Assembly (NCBI GenBank): GCA_022376515.1 | Contig: WTXI01000081.1 | Span: forward strand, 1 to 64,000 | DNA length: 64,000 nt | Source of the DNA: Lactifluus volemus | Taxonomy: Eukaryota; Basidiomycota; Agaricomycetes; Russulales; Russulaceae | Reading direction: 5' to 3' | Shown: in pieces, positions 48,509-59,744 of the stretch | Layout of the letters: every line of letters starts with the position of its first letter | How positions within the stretch are numbered: the stretch's first letter is position 1 | Position numbers and translations under genes: made by a program | Notes under the pieces: model-generated | Told to the model about the DNA's origin: nothing | Databases searched by the model: none | What the model saw: the letters and a program-made list of their open reading frames with translations, nothing else

Positions 48509-50034
48509 TCAATCCATTTCCGTGAGATGGACAGCGACAGGGTGATTGAAATGCTGGCGCGAGGAAATGAATGGCTCTATAGCTCGCCGCACGGATATAG
48601 AGCTGGATGGGAGGTAGATATGATGCAGCATAGGCAACGCGTCCATCGCCCTTTCCCCAGTGAGCTCTTGCAGCGCAGATCCGATAATCTCACCCATTCT
48701 GGGCGGTAAACGCATATGGTGCAAAGTAGAAAATGCGTGGAAGAGCTCCAACCATGGGGGGTTATCTACGTAGTCTTTCGAAAATACCTCATTCATGTAG
48801 TCACCATAACCGTTAGAGATGAGAAGCCGTTCTACGTTGGATAGGAAAGCGAAATCTTGCTGCATAGTTGAGCTACACCAGCAACCTGCCAATCCAATGC
48901 ATGGCACAATATCGTCATAGATAGACCGGTCGAAAACTCCTTCACTCCCGTTGGATCACGAGGACCAACATTGATGTAGGCGTACCGATCAACGAAGTAC
49001 AACTTCGCTTCCTCGAAGGACCGGGGAATCTGTGTGTGACCGATAAACTGGAGGAACTGTGAAATGTCGAAATCGAGCTGATTGAAGAACCGTGTGTAGA
49101 CGGTAATAACAGCAGGAGCGTCGATTCGAGCCACGAGATCCTCAAAGTACTCGCTAGCACCGCGGAACTCCAAAAGAGTGAGAGAGGGGAGGACGATGCG
49201 TGTCAATGAAGACAGAGGTCGGTTTCTTGGATCAGGGCGAGAAGCCGGGGATTCGAATCCGATATGAAAGGATTTAAGCTTAGTTAACGCAGATAGGGCT
49301 GTGGCCATAGCTTCGGGTGAAATGTAACCGCTGATGGGCATCTCCTCCAGGCGAACTGTGACAAGATCATGGCAAAATGGAAGAAGGTTTGGTAGTGTTG
49401 GAAATGGAATACGAATCAAGTTGAGATACTTTAGACGCGGGGTAGATCTACCCAAGAAGGTATCAGGAGCCACAGGTGCCAACTTCTTATCAAATTCGAG
49501 GTGAAGATATGTCAAAGATGGATACGGTTTCTTCATCACTTTGTAGAGTCGCTTCAAGAGAGTAGTTGTCGCATAGAGATCGATTTCGGACACGCGATCG
49601 TAATGCTCGAGTGCGGCAATGATGTTAACTTCACTGAGAGGGAGTCTCGATCTCGATTCCTTTATGGCGATAGGAAAGGTGCGTGGCCAGACATCTAGCG
49701 TCTTCTTCACGGGTGTCCTCGCATTGCATTCAAGTCGCAAGTTAAGACGAAGCGGTGATGCAAACACAATGTGTCTCCATCTTCTGCACACGTGAACCAG
49801 CACATGCCACCCCCCCTGATGGGGGATGTGCGGAGACGTTCGATAGCAGTCGAAGATGTCGAGGAGGACATCGTCAGGGAGCGATTCGATCGTCATACGT
49901 GGGAATGAATTCAGGCCTACGTCCATTCCCAAGTCAGCGATTGCTTTAGAGACAGCCCATGGTCGTGAGACGTACCTTGACCTCCTCGATAGAAAACCAC
50001 CTTCCGATGACGCGTAGAGGAGGATACTATTCAC
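48509..50034 (-). pseudogene. F-box pseudogene, subfamily C copy 4
   Basis: The N-terminal frame (48832-50034) carries MTIESLPDDVLLDIFDCYRT and most of the leucine-rich region. The C-terminal frame (48509-48907) carries FLSNVERLLISNGYGDY to the end. A one-base loss at about 48848 (AAAGCG against AAAGGCG in copy 3) separates them. The first exon is present but its start codon is ACG instead of ATG (position 50014). Intron donor GTACGT and acceptor GACGTAG are intact. Two independent lesions make a pseudogene likely, although the body still reads well. Confidence 0.8.
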
Positions 50035-50424
50035 TCCTATTCGTTAAGAAGATGGATAGTTGATGGAATGTTGAGTGCGACTAGATCAAAATTAGTGAGC
50101 GCAGAGTCAGGTGTTATTGCAGAGAGATCAGGACTCGAAGCTGGACGTACTTGGGAAAAAGAGAACACACCCAACGAAATACTATTAATTTGAATATATA
50201 ACTGAGAACCCGCAGAGGCTGTGCATGCCCGGCATCCTTGTTTTAAGAACTTGAATGGCTGCGCTGGTAATTCGGATAAATAAGGGAAGATTAGTAAGCA
50301 GGCCATGACCTAACTTAGTAACCCTAGTCAAATTCACGTTTTCCTGCAGAGGATCGCGAAGTTTCTCTGGCCGATTTTCTCCCACTGCCATCTGTCCGAC
50401 TCCTTACTGAACACACATTTACAG

Positions 50425-50600
50425 CTCACTCCGTTACAAACTCACGCCCACGTCATCACATAGTGCTTACTGTTCCGCGACGGCCATCTCAACTCCCACC
50501 CTGTCATTTTCGGCACGCGAGCAGGAGGAGAAGTATTATGAAATTTTCATCGAGTCACAGGCATAAGTTGCGTTAGACCGGTGAGGAAGATCCTTTCCCC
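50425..50600 (-). repeat. Intergenic repeat R, partial copy
   Basis: GTTACAAACTCACGCCCACG and CATCACATAGTGC match the R repeat at 8310-8565 (reverse complement), on the downstream side of the E relic. Confidence 0.65.
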
Positions 50601-50639
50601 CCGGATAAATGCTTACGAGCAGAGTCTGATAGAAGTATC

Positions 50640-51000
50640 CAAAAAGCTTACCGAGGCCGCTCACCGGCAACTCCCAGGAGCTTCGACCGCATAAAAGAAT
50701 GAGTAGATCACCAACTCTCAGTGGTCTGAATGCTCAACTGACCGTGTCAGAAATGCGAGTACAGCGCTGGAGATGGCGACGGGGAAGTCACTTGCCGCCT
50801 TGTGTATTATAGGTCCAACGCCATGGTTGTCAGACTATCCTGCATGCCGTAGGCCGCTAGAGAAGCTATATACTGCAAAGAGAGAGGATTCCTTGAGCGT
50901 GTGGCAAACCTACAGTGCTTGATCTGAGAAAACGAGTCGAGGGGCTGCTTGTTATTTACCCTCTGGCTGCGTAGAGGTTGGCAGCGAGTCCCAGCGTCTC
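50640..51000 (-). pseudogene. F-box relic, family E copy 3
   Basis: The minus strand keeps SLQYIASLAAYGMQD, the intron-like GTAAATAACAAG junction and fragments of the GESWELP block near 50665, all scrambled by deletions. A CCCGGGCC promoter-like motif survives at 51021-51048. No product possible. Same C-then-E order, with the C gene at 51702-53086 upstream. Confidence 0.75.
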
Positions 51001-51060
51001 GATCTGGATATCGTGGAATGGTTAAAAAACTCGGCCCGGGAGTCCGTAGACCAATTGCCA

Positions 51061-51700
51061 ACTACTCCCAACTTACCTCCACGTTCCGTCTTCGTGTCTG
51101 AATTTATTTTCCATTTTTTTGAGGGCGAGACGGACCGAGAACAAGCGGACGGTGACATGACAGACAAACTGAACTGAAATTGAACCGGATTTGATGACTC
51201 GGAAACGCGCGACGGTTGGTCGTGATGGCGGCCGTGTTGAAATGAGTCAGATGAGAACGAGACTGACAAGGATCCCGCACTTCGCTGTACATTTGGCGGT
51301 CATTAAGCAACCAAATACTAAGCGCGTTGATAAGGAGTGAGCAGAACAGAAAATTTCGATCAAAGAGTCAAAAAAAAAGAAAATTGGAATTGAGATAAGG
51401 AGGAAAGAAGTGGGCACGGGCCCTTCTACAGTGTAAGAGCAAAGGCACATCTACGACTCCGGTTATCCGAGTCTGAAGTAGGTTTTTTTAAAGAAAACGA
51501 CGAAGTACGGGTCAAAGCACATAGTCTGGGACAGAGACGTCAAGGGAAGCTATGGGACATGAGATATGAGACGTACTAGTCGATAGTAGGCAGAAAGGTA
51601 GGACCGTGCCGCAGGTGATGCGGCTGTGAGGCTAGCAACACAGGTGACCTCACAACACGCTACAAAAGGGTGTCCAGATGTGGCCATCAAAGGCAAGGGA
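51061..51700. other. Intergenic, nothing recognised
   Basis: Overlapping short frames on the minus strand and A/T homopolymers. No supported gene. Confidence 0.5.
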
Positions 51701-51701
51701 A

Positions 51702-53086
51702 TTAGACGGGTGATTTCTCGAGATGGACAGTGACAGGGTGACCAGACAACTGGCGCGAGGAAATGAATGGCTCTAAGGCACGCGGCACGTACGCAATTCC
51801 GGTGTTAGAAGAATCTCGCAGATAAAGATGGCGTAGCATAGGCAACACCTCCAAGGCCCTCTCCCAATGAGCTCTTGCAGCGCAGGGGCGATAATCCCAC
51901 CCGATATCTCCATGTGATGCACAGCCGGAAATGCATGGAGCAACTCCAGCCATTCGGAAGCACTTCCTGTAGGATAGTCTTCAGGATACCAGTGGAAGCT
52001 CTTGTCATCCCGATAATATTCGGCGACCTGAAGCCGATCTACACCGGAGAAGAAAGGCGAAAAATTGTTGCATAGTTGGGCTATACACCCAACTTGTCCC
52101 TTTGTCCCACGGCGAGATATCAGGATATGAGATTCCTTCTCTCCTGGAAGGTCGTGATGACCAAAGCTAATAGATGCCGAACGATTCTCGAAATTCAGCT
52201 TCACTTCCTGGAAAGATCCAGGAATCTGTGTGCGACCGATGAACTGGACAAAGTACGGAAGGTTGAAATCATGGTTGGGCAAAAGCTCTGTCTGGACGGT
52301 GCTAACAGAAGGAGTATGAATACGAGCGACGAGGTCCTCCAAGTACTTGGTAGCGCCGTGGAACCTCAAAAGGGTGAGGGCGGGAAGAACAACGCGTGTC
52401 TCTGGGGGTATAGTTATTTGATCCAGACGAGATCTTGAACTGACTTGAATTTGAAGGGCTTCAAGCTTGGTCAACGCGGACAGTGCCGTAGCCATAGCTT
52501 CGGGATGAATGTAACCGTTATCGGGTATATTGAGCTGAAGATCAACGAGGTTGTGGCAGGACAGAAGAAGTTTGGGTAATGCCGGAAATGGAACACGACA
52601 CAAAATGAGATTTCGTAGACGTGGGGCGGATCCACCCAAGAAGGAATCAGGAGCCGACGGTGCCGACCCGAGAGATTCGAACTCAAGGTGAAGATCCGTC
52701 AACATTGGATATGGCTTCTTCATCACTTTGTAGAGTTTTCTCAATAGAGCAACTGGTGTAAAACGGAGGGCGATTTGGCATACGAGATCGTGATGCTCGA
52801 GAGCAGCAATGATATTAGCTCCACGGAGAGGGAGAAGCTGTCTGAGGTCGTTAATGATGATAGGCAAGCGGGGCCAGACATTCAGCGTCTTCTCCACGGA
52901 TGTATCCGCATTGCATTCAAGTTGCAAATCAAGTCGAAGCGGTGATTCAAACACGATGTATCTCCACCTCCGGCATACGTGTACAAGCGCGTGCCACCAT
53001 TGATGGGAGATGGATGGAAACACTCGACAGAAATCGAAGATGTCCAGGAGGACGTCGTCAGGGAGGGATCCAATCGTCCGAGTCAC
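51702..53086 (-). pseudogene. F-box gene, subfamily C copy 5 (late frameshift)
   Basis: Frame 51773-53086 gives 437 aa with F-box GSLPDDVLLDIFDFCRV and LVHVCRRWRYIVFESP, then VMKKPYPMLTDLHLEF, APDSFLGGSAPRLRNL, GYIHPEAMATALSALTKL and FVQFIGRTQIPG. Near 51862 the frame shifts by one base: the family ending (LEVLPMLRHLYL ... FISSRQLSGHPVTVHL) continues in the other frame to 51702. The expected first exon (53155-53215) lacks an ATG (TGTCAT in place of ATGCGTCAT) and has a small internal duplication. An active truncated protein cannot be excluded. Confidence 0.75.
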
Positions 53087-53215
53087 GCGTGGTAAAAAAA
53101 TCGAACCTACTCATTCCAGATCAACTTGAATGGTTACTTCAGAGGGCATAAAACGTACCTGGTTCATTTTGATTTATAGTTGAAGTTTGATTAAGAACCA
53201 CCTTCTGATGACACT

Positions 53216-54255
53216 CAATATCTTGTGCCACCTTGGATATCATAGGAGGATCCTATATCGACACCGAGGTACTAGGAAGCGGGCTGTGAGTGATACCAAT
53301 AATTCCCCTTGTTCAACTTGCAGTAGTCGACGGCGGCGAAAAGAACGTGCACGCGATCACATGATGCATCCGTAGTGGACTGTTGGGTCGCCATCGTGAG
53401 AAAGTGTCATTTCTGATGACCAACAACCACCAAGCAAGGCCAACAGTCCCAGAATGTCATTATACGGTGAATGACCAGCAACGCGGGTACTAGTTCTCGG
53501 AGGGCACTTGTACCGTTATTCACCCATGATTACACCCATCAATCGCGGAAAACAATAAAAGGGCCCGGGTTCTGGCTGGTGTGCCTGAGTCTCAGAGTTG
53601 GGACGAAGGCACAAAGCGGTGGTACACTGACATCCCTTGTCCATCCCGAGCGCTGCGGATTCATATATATATTATCCATATCTTGAAAACTGCACCTGAA
53701 GAGCGACGCCTGACGCCAACCAGTGATCCTTTTCATCGCTGCTGTCTAGGTTGGGGTGAGGTGAGCGACACAGATCTCAGTTTGTTACTTTCTCCTCTTC
53801 TACCGCCCGCTACCACCACTGTGATGTTCCGTCTTTTTCGTGTCTTGAATTGACTGTTGTGTCCCGGAAAAATATCCCGCAGGATTTTGTAGAGGTGTCT
53901 CTCATGAAATCACTAAAGTAATTCGCCGTGGCGATCGTTCGAATGTTACATGGCCAGTCATGCCGGCGGTCGTGCCGGCGGTGGACGGCTGGTTATGCGG
54001 CTCGCCCCGGTGTCAGTCCATAACACGCAGCACAACATGAAATACCAAATCGATCGTTATTTCTCCTAGCCTGAACAACGTGTGGGCCCCCCGTTATCGT
54101 ACATCAAAATACAGAAGCAGAAAGAGCTTCTGTGGGAAGTATCAATCACTGGGAGGGGTGAGGGATGGTTATAAAGATATTAAGACAGATATTAGCAAAA
54201 AGAGAAGTGGAGAACATTGATGAGGACCATCAACACTAACCTAGACTCCTGACAA
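53216..54255. other. Intergenic spacer of the C array
   Basis: Parts (53680-53750) match the spacers at 45400 and 62950. No gene recognised. Confidence 0.5.
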
Positions 54256-55792
54256 TCAGACCATTTCTGTGAGATGGACAGTGATAGGGCGATTGGAACG
54301 CTTGCGCGAGGAAATGAATGGCTGTATAGCTTGTTGCGTGGAGGCAGAGGGGGGGAAAAGGTAGAGGTGGTGCAACACAGGCAATACGTCCACAACGCTT
54401 TCTCCAGTGAGCTCTTGCAGTGCAGATGCAATAATCTCACCCAGTCTGGGCGGTATACGCATGTACTGCAAAGCCGAAAATGCATGGAAGAGCTCCAGCC
54501 ATTGGGGGTTATCCACATAGTCCTTCCAATCCGAAAACACCAGATCCGTTGTACTCTCGTACTCAGGGTAACTGGTAGCGAGGAGAAGCCGATCTACATT
54601 TGATAAGAATGGCGAGATCTTGCCGCATATTTGAGCTAGACATGCAATTTGCCAATCAAGCGCATGGCACGATATTGTGATAGATAGAGTGATCCGAAAT
54701 CCTTCCCTCCCGGCGGATCACGATGACCAAAGTGGATGAAGGCGCTTTTATCACCAAAATACAGCATCGCCTCCTCAAAGGACCCGGGGATCTGTGTGCG
54801 ACCGATAAACTGGAGGAAATGTGGAATGTCAAAATCGAGCTGATTGAAGAACACTGTGGAGACGGAAATGATAGCAGGAGTGTCGATCCGAGCCACAAAA
54901 TGCTCAAAGTACTCGCTAGCGCCACAGAACGCCAAACGGGTGAGAGCGGGGAGAACGACGCGTGTTAATGAGGAGGGAGGTCTCTTCCTTAGACCAGGAC
55001 GAGAAGCTGGGGATTCGAAGTCGATGTGAACGACTTTGAGCTTGGTCAACGCCGATAGGGCTGTGGCCATAGCTTCGGGTGAAACGTAACCAGTCCTGGG
55101 TATCTTCCTGAGTTGAATATCGACAAGATCATGACAAGATGGAAGAAATTTGGTAGTGCCGGAAATGGAATACTAAACAAATTGAGATCCTTTAGACGCG
55201 GAGCAGATCCACCCAAAAAGGTATCGCGAAGAACCGGGGCCGACCTCCAAATATGAAGCATATGAAGGCGAAGACGCGTCAGAACTGGATACGGCTTCTT
55301 CATCACTTTGTAGAGTCGCTTCAATAGCGCGCTCGTCAGGTAGAGATCGATTTCGGACACGCGATCGTGATGCTTGAGTGCAGCAACAATGTTGGCTCCA
55401 CTCAGAGGAAGTCGAAATCTCGATTCTTCGATGACGATAGGAAAGGGGTGTGGCCAGACATCTAGCGTCTTCTTCACGGGTGTGCTCGCATTGCATTTAA
55501 GTCGCAAATAAAGACGAAGCGGTGATTGAAACACAATGTATCTCCACTTTCGGCATACGTGCACCAACGCATGCCACCATCGAGGGGACCCGTACGAAGA
55601 CAATTGACAGAAGTCGAAGATTTCCAGGAGGACATTGTCAGGGAGGGATCCGATTGTCACGCGTGGGAAAGAACCTGAAGTCAGCCCGAGGCCTTACTCG
55701 ATTCAAGTGAGTGATTGCTTCAGCGGCGGCCTATGTTCATGAGACGTACCCGGTCGTCTTTGATTAATAGTGCGCGCCTTCCGATGACGCAT
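54256..55792 (-). pseudogene. F-box pseudogene, subfamily C copy 6
   Basis: The first exon is intact (55750-55792, MRHRKARTINQRRP) with donor GTACGT and acceptor TTCAG; exon 2 begins at 55674 with SFPRVTIGSLPDNVLLEIFDFCQ. The frame breaks at about 55149 (one T fewer than the copy at 57485) and again at about 54705 (one base fewer than copy 2 near 44025). The last part (DNPQWLELFHAFSALQYMRIPP to HLTEMV at 54256) reads on in a third segment. Only single-base losses separate it from an intact gene. Confidence 0.82.
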
Positions 55793-56059
55793 AACAACCT
55801 GTCCTTTCCCTAGTAACTCTTGAGAGGATAGATAGCAATGGGCTGTCAAGCCGAGAGTGACTGCTAGTTGTTCGAAATTCGACTTCGAAAGCACAGAGTT
55901 AGCTAAGGCTGCTATTGCAGTGAGGGTACGGATCTGTGCGTACCTGCGAGAACCAGAATTCTTCGGCAGAGATGTTGACAATTCAGCTGAGGGAGGTTGG
56001 AGCCGCATGGCACAAGGCCATGTGGCTGAGACCACACGATGCATGTCACATGATGAAGG

Positions 56060-56204
56060 CACAGGTGACCACTGACGTGTGGCAAACATGAAGTATCGAG
56101 AGGACAACCGCCACTAGATATTTACCCTCTGGCAGGCCAAGAGCATCTTGTGATCCCCTTTGATAGATTACGAGCTCTTCAGGGGGTGATAGAATGGTCG
56201 ACAT
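56060..56204 (-). pseudogene. F-box relic, family E copy 4
   Basis: Starts MSTILSPPEELVI at 56204, then shifts frame near the KGDHKMLLACQ region. The remaining family blocks are missing. The promoter-like motif is at 56304-56330. Confidence 0.7.
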
Positions 56205-56303
56205 AGTGATGTTTGGGATAAGTTTAAAACGATAATAACAAGGACGTGAACACGGTGCAGTTGGCAAGGTTGGTGGCCCAGTGCCGGATCTGGATATGGA
56301 AAG

Positions 56304-56330
56304 GTTAAAAACTCGGCCCGGGAGTCCGTC
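56304..56330 (-). promoter_or_regulatory. Conserved promoter-like motif of family E copy 4
   Basis: GTTAAAAACTCGGCCCGGGA, about 100-125 bp before the relic start; matches 43236-43260 and 51021-51048. Confidence 0.4.
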
Positions 56331-57742
56331 ACTGTAGCGACGGCCACTACCTCCACGTTCCGTTTCCCTCGGCATCAGTCCATAACAACCTGAAGCATCA
56401 AATTGATCTATATTTGAGCCATCATCATACATAAAGCTGTTGAGAAGAGGTGCGGACTGTCCAATCGTCTCGGCTAAGCCACGCGCGCGATATTAGCAGC
56501 CGTGGGGATGTGGCAATCACTGGGAGGGGTGGATAAAGACAGGTACTAGGCTACTAGCTAAACGAAAAAAAACTGGTTTGACGAGGACTCATGAAGATTA
56601 CACACTCCTGACATTCAATACGTTCCTGTGAGATGGACAGTGACGGGGTGATTGGAACGCTGGCGCGAGGAAATGAATGGCTGTATAGCCCGCTGCGTGG
56701 ATGCAGAGCTAAATGGAAGGTAGAGGTGGTGTAGCATAGGCAACGCGTCCATGACCCTTTCCCCAGTGAGATCTTGCAGCGCAGATGCAATAACCTCTCC
56801 GAATTTGGGCGGTATACGCATGTGCTGCAAAGCCGAAAATGCATGGAAGATCTCCAGCCATTGGGGGTTATCCACATAGTCTTCCCAATCTGAAAACACT
56901 ACATTCTTTTCAGGAATCTCTGTATGGATGAGAAGCCGTTCGATATTGGATAGGAATGGCGAAATCTTGCCGCATATTTGAGCTATACACGCAACTTGCC
57001 AATCTAACCCATCGCACGATATCCAGAGAGATAGAGCGTCCATCTCTCCAATTTGATCACGACCAAAGTCGATCATGATGTTTTTATCAAAAAAGTACAG
57101 CTTTGCTTTCTCGAAGGACTCGGGGAGTTGTGTGCGACCGATAAACTGGAGGAAATGTGGAAGGTCAAATTCAAGCTGATTGAAGAACCATGTCTCGACG
57201 GAAACAATAACAGGAGTGTCGATCCGAGCCACAAGATCTTCAAAGTACTCGCTAGCGCCGTGGAACTTCAAACGGGTGAGAGCGGGGAGGACAACGCGTG
57301 TCAATGAAGAAGGAGGTCCATTTTCTGGATCAGGACGAGAAGCTGGGGATTCGAATTCAATGTGAACGGCTTTAAGCTCGGTCGACGCGGATAGGGCTGT
57401 GGCCATAGCTTCGGGTGAAATGTAACCGGTATTGGGAATCTTCCTGAGTTGAACATCGACAAGATCGTGGCAAAATGAAAGAAATTTTGGTAGTGCTGGA
57501 AATGGAATACCATACAAGTTAAGATCCTTTAGACGCGGGGCAGATCCACCCAAAAAGGTATCGGGAAGAAGTGGTACCGACCCCCAAATATGAAGGCAAA
57601 GACGTGTCAAAACAGGATACGGCTTCTTTATCACTTCGGACTCGGAGACTCGCTCCAATAGAGTTCTCGGTATTGAAAAGAGATCAATTTCGGACACGCG
57701 ATCGTGATGCCTGAGTGCGGCAATAATGTTGGCTCCACTCTG

Positions 57743-58121
57743 TGTTAGAGTACGATCTTGAGCCAGCCCTAAAGCGGCTGCGCACGGACCATCGACGCAT
57801 TATGGCCGTCACTCTTTTACTATAGCCTTTTTCTTCCTCTTGATACCTTACTAGGCTACTCTCTCCCCTCTTTGGACGCTTTCTGGGACATTCTGCCCCA
57901 CCTTCTTTCACATGATAATCAAAGATACGAGAGACTTAAATTCGTCGCTATCGCGGCACCTTTTTTCCCTCAGCGTTTTCCTTTCACGCGCTGAGGTGAG
58001 CTTTCTTTTTTCTCTTACTGATAGCTTAAAAGACTTACCATTGTCATAGTAGTAAAACCTCACAGGTTAGATAGAGAATAATAGCGTTTTCCTTTCACGC
58101 GCTGAGTAGTAAAACCTCACA
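57743..58121. mobile_element. Solo LTR (379 bp)
   Basis: Begins TGTTAG, ends CTCACA (TG...CA ends) and is flanked by a perfect 5 bp target duplication CTCTG (57738-57742 and 58122-58126). Unrelated to the 605 bp LTRs. Two internal motifs each occur twice: GCGTTTTCCTTTCACGCGC (57973 and 58084) and AGTAGTAAAACCTCACA near 58048-58064 and 58105-58121, so the tail seems duplicated. Confidence 0.8.
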
Positions 58122-58210
58122 CTCTGAGGGTGTTGTAGAAATCGCGATTCCTCTATGACGATAGGAAAAGAGCGTGGCCAGATATATAGTTTCTTCTTCA
58201 CGGGTGTGCT

Positions 58211-59744
58211 TTTTTTTTTTTTTTTTGGAATTGGGGTTTATAGTCCCCGCGTGTATTGCGACAAGACTTGCTAACAACGTAGTACACGGAATTCTGTGCG
58301 TAAAGGGTAAAGAACAAAGACTAACTAGTTTGACTCAGCGTGCAACATCCCAAGAAGGCCCTGTCAAAGGGGGTTACCCAATTACCCAAAGGGCCCCCCA
58401 ATGCGGGCTGGACTCGAACCAGACGCGTCGCCTCCCAGCAGTAGAGACCCCGCCCTAAACCCACAAGATGAATAAGCGCATAGATACGGCAGCGAAAAAA
58501 GGAGGAGGAAAAGCAGTAGTAAAAATAAGAGGGGGGATGAAACAAGAGGGGGGGGAACATGCAACAAGTCCGGAAAAAGGAGGAGGGGGAAGGCGGACCG
58601 AACCCCACGGCAGGGCGAGACCTAGACCGAAGGCGGCGGCAGCGCCAGAGAAGGAGGGGGGGGAGCCTGTTGCGAGGGTGACTTGGCAGGAGGGGGCTTC
58701 TGCTTCCATTTCTTCATGACAGCTCTAACTCCGAAGAGGAAGAGGTGACGATCGGAGAGCAGGGTCTTGAGGCTAGAACCGTCCAGATCCTCGAAGGCAA
58801 ACACGAGGGAGGAGACGGCGCCGGTGGAGTAAGAGGAGGGAGAGCGGACCCAAGAAGGGCGGAGGGTGATCGGTAGGGAAGCGTAAGCAGGGTTAAGGGC
58901 AACAAGGGCCCAGTGACACTCATCTGGGGACGCGGCACCAGACGAAGGGGAGACTCCAGTCGGGACACCATTAACAGTGACGCGCGACCATTTGACATTA
59001 GGACGGGGGGCAGGGAGGGGAGAGGAGGCAGGGAGGGAGAGGTGGGAGGAGAGAATACGCGAGATGTGAGGGGAGGAGGCTTGCAGGGTGGCGAGAGTCC
59101 CATGGGGACCCCCAAAGACAACGAGGTTGCCTTTCGCCGTCCATTTCACGGCAGAGAGGGGAGGTTGGGGGGGGGAGGAAGCCGCGAGGTCCATATTCAG
59201 AACTCCGCAGATCGTGCTGGGATCGGGGCGCGGGGCACCGGGCGGGAGGAAGGAGGCCAGGGAGACCACGAGGCTGGGGCACGAGGGCTTGGCAACGGCT
59301 TTCACCGCGTAGGAGGTGGGGGAGGGCTTAGGGGAGGGGGCTTTGGGGGCAGCCTTAGCAGGAGCTTTAGCAACAGCAGGGGCCTTCATGGGAGGGGGGG
59401 GAGGGGCAGGAGCGTTGACCTTTTTTTGGAGGTCGGCCATTGCCACAGAGAGCGACTGGAGGGTTGTTTGGATCGCAGAGAGGTCCAAAGGCGGGGAGAC
59501 GGGGGGAGGGGGAGGAGGAGGAGGAGGAGGGGGCAAGTAAGGACGAAAGTTCGGCTGTTGAAGCCACTCGCGCAAGGCGGTGGTCGTTCCGTAGCGATCT
59601 TCAGCAAAGGCAGCACCAAAAACAGTACCGAAGTCATCGAGGTAATCGGTGAATGCGTCCAATGCGACAGTAACAGAGGGGGGGTCCGGATCGCGAAGGA
59701 TGAGTTCGCGCAGGGCGGGAGGGGGGGTGGGGTGGGCAGAGTCC
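58211..59744 (-). mobile_element. LINE-derived element, ORF1-only type, copy 2
   Basis: A 16-T run at 58211-58226 marks the poly-A tail, and a 13 bp target duplication TCACGGGTGTGCT (58198-58210 and 59745-59757) flanks the insertion. About 1.53 kb. It contains ORF1 but no reverse transcriptase; the sequence passes from the ORF1 stop (58622) straight into a 3' region shared with the copy at 31265. That region carries a tRNA-like B-box (58410-58420). The 5' end lacks an ATG, so it is probably 5'-truncated. Confidence 0.88.
58622..59744 (-). pseudogene. LINE ORF1 protein (5'-truncated)
   Basis: Frame with ALRELILRDPDPPSV, a YGTTTALREWL block, a polyproline tract, LSVAMADLQKKV, an alanine/proline/lysine-rich stretch and the conserved core VKWTAKGNLVVFGGPHG, PNVKWSRVTVNGVPTG, PSWVRSPSSYSTG and LLSDRHLFLFGVRAV, ending LALPPPSV. 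This is the ORF1 (gag-like, RNA-binding) protein of agaricomycete LINEs. The cysteine knuckles often found after this core are absent. The frame runs on upstream into the F-box gene only by chance. Confidence 0.8.

Noticed and set aside
59508..59530. GGA repeat as a minisatellite
   Set aside because: It encodes the polyproline tract of the LINE ORF1 on the other strand.
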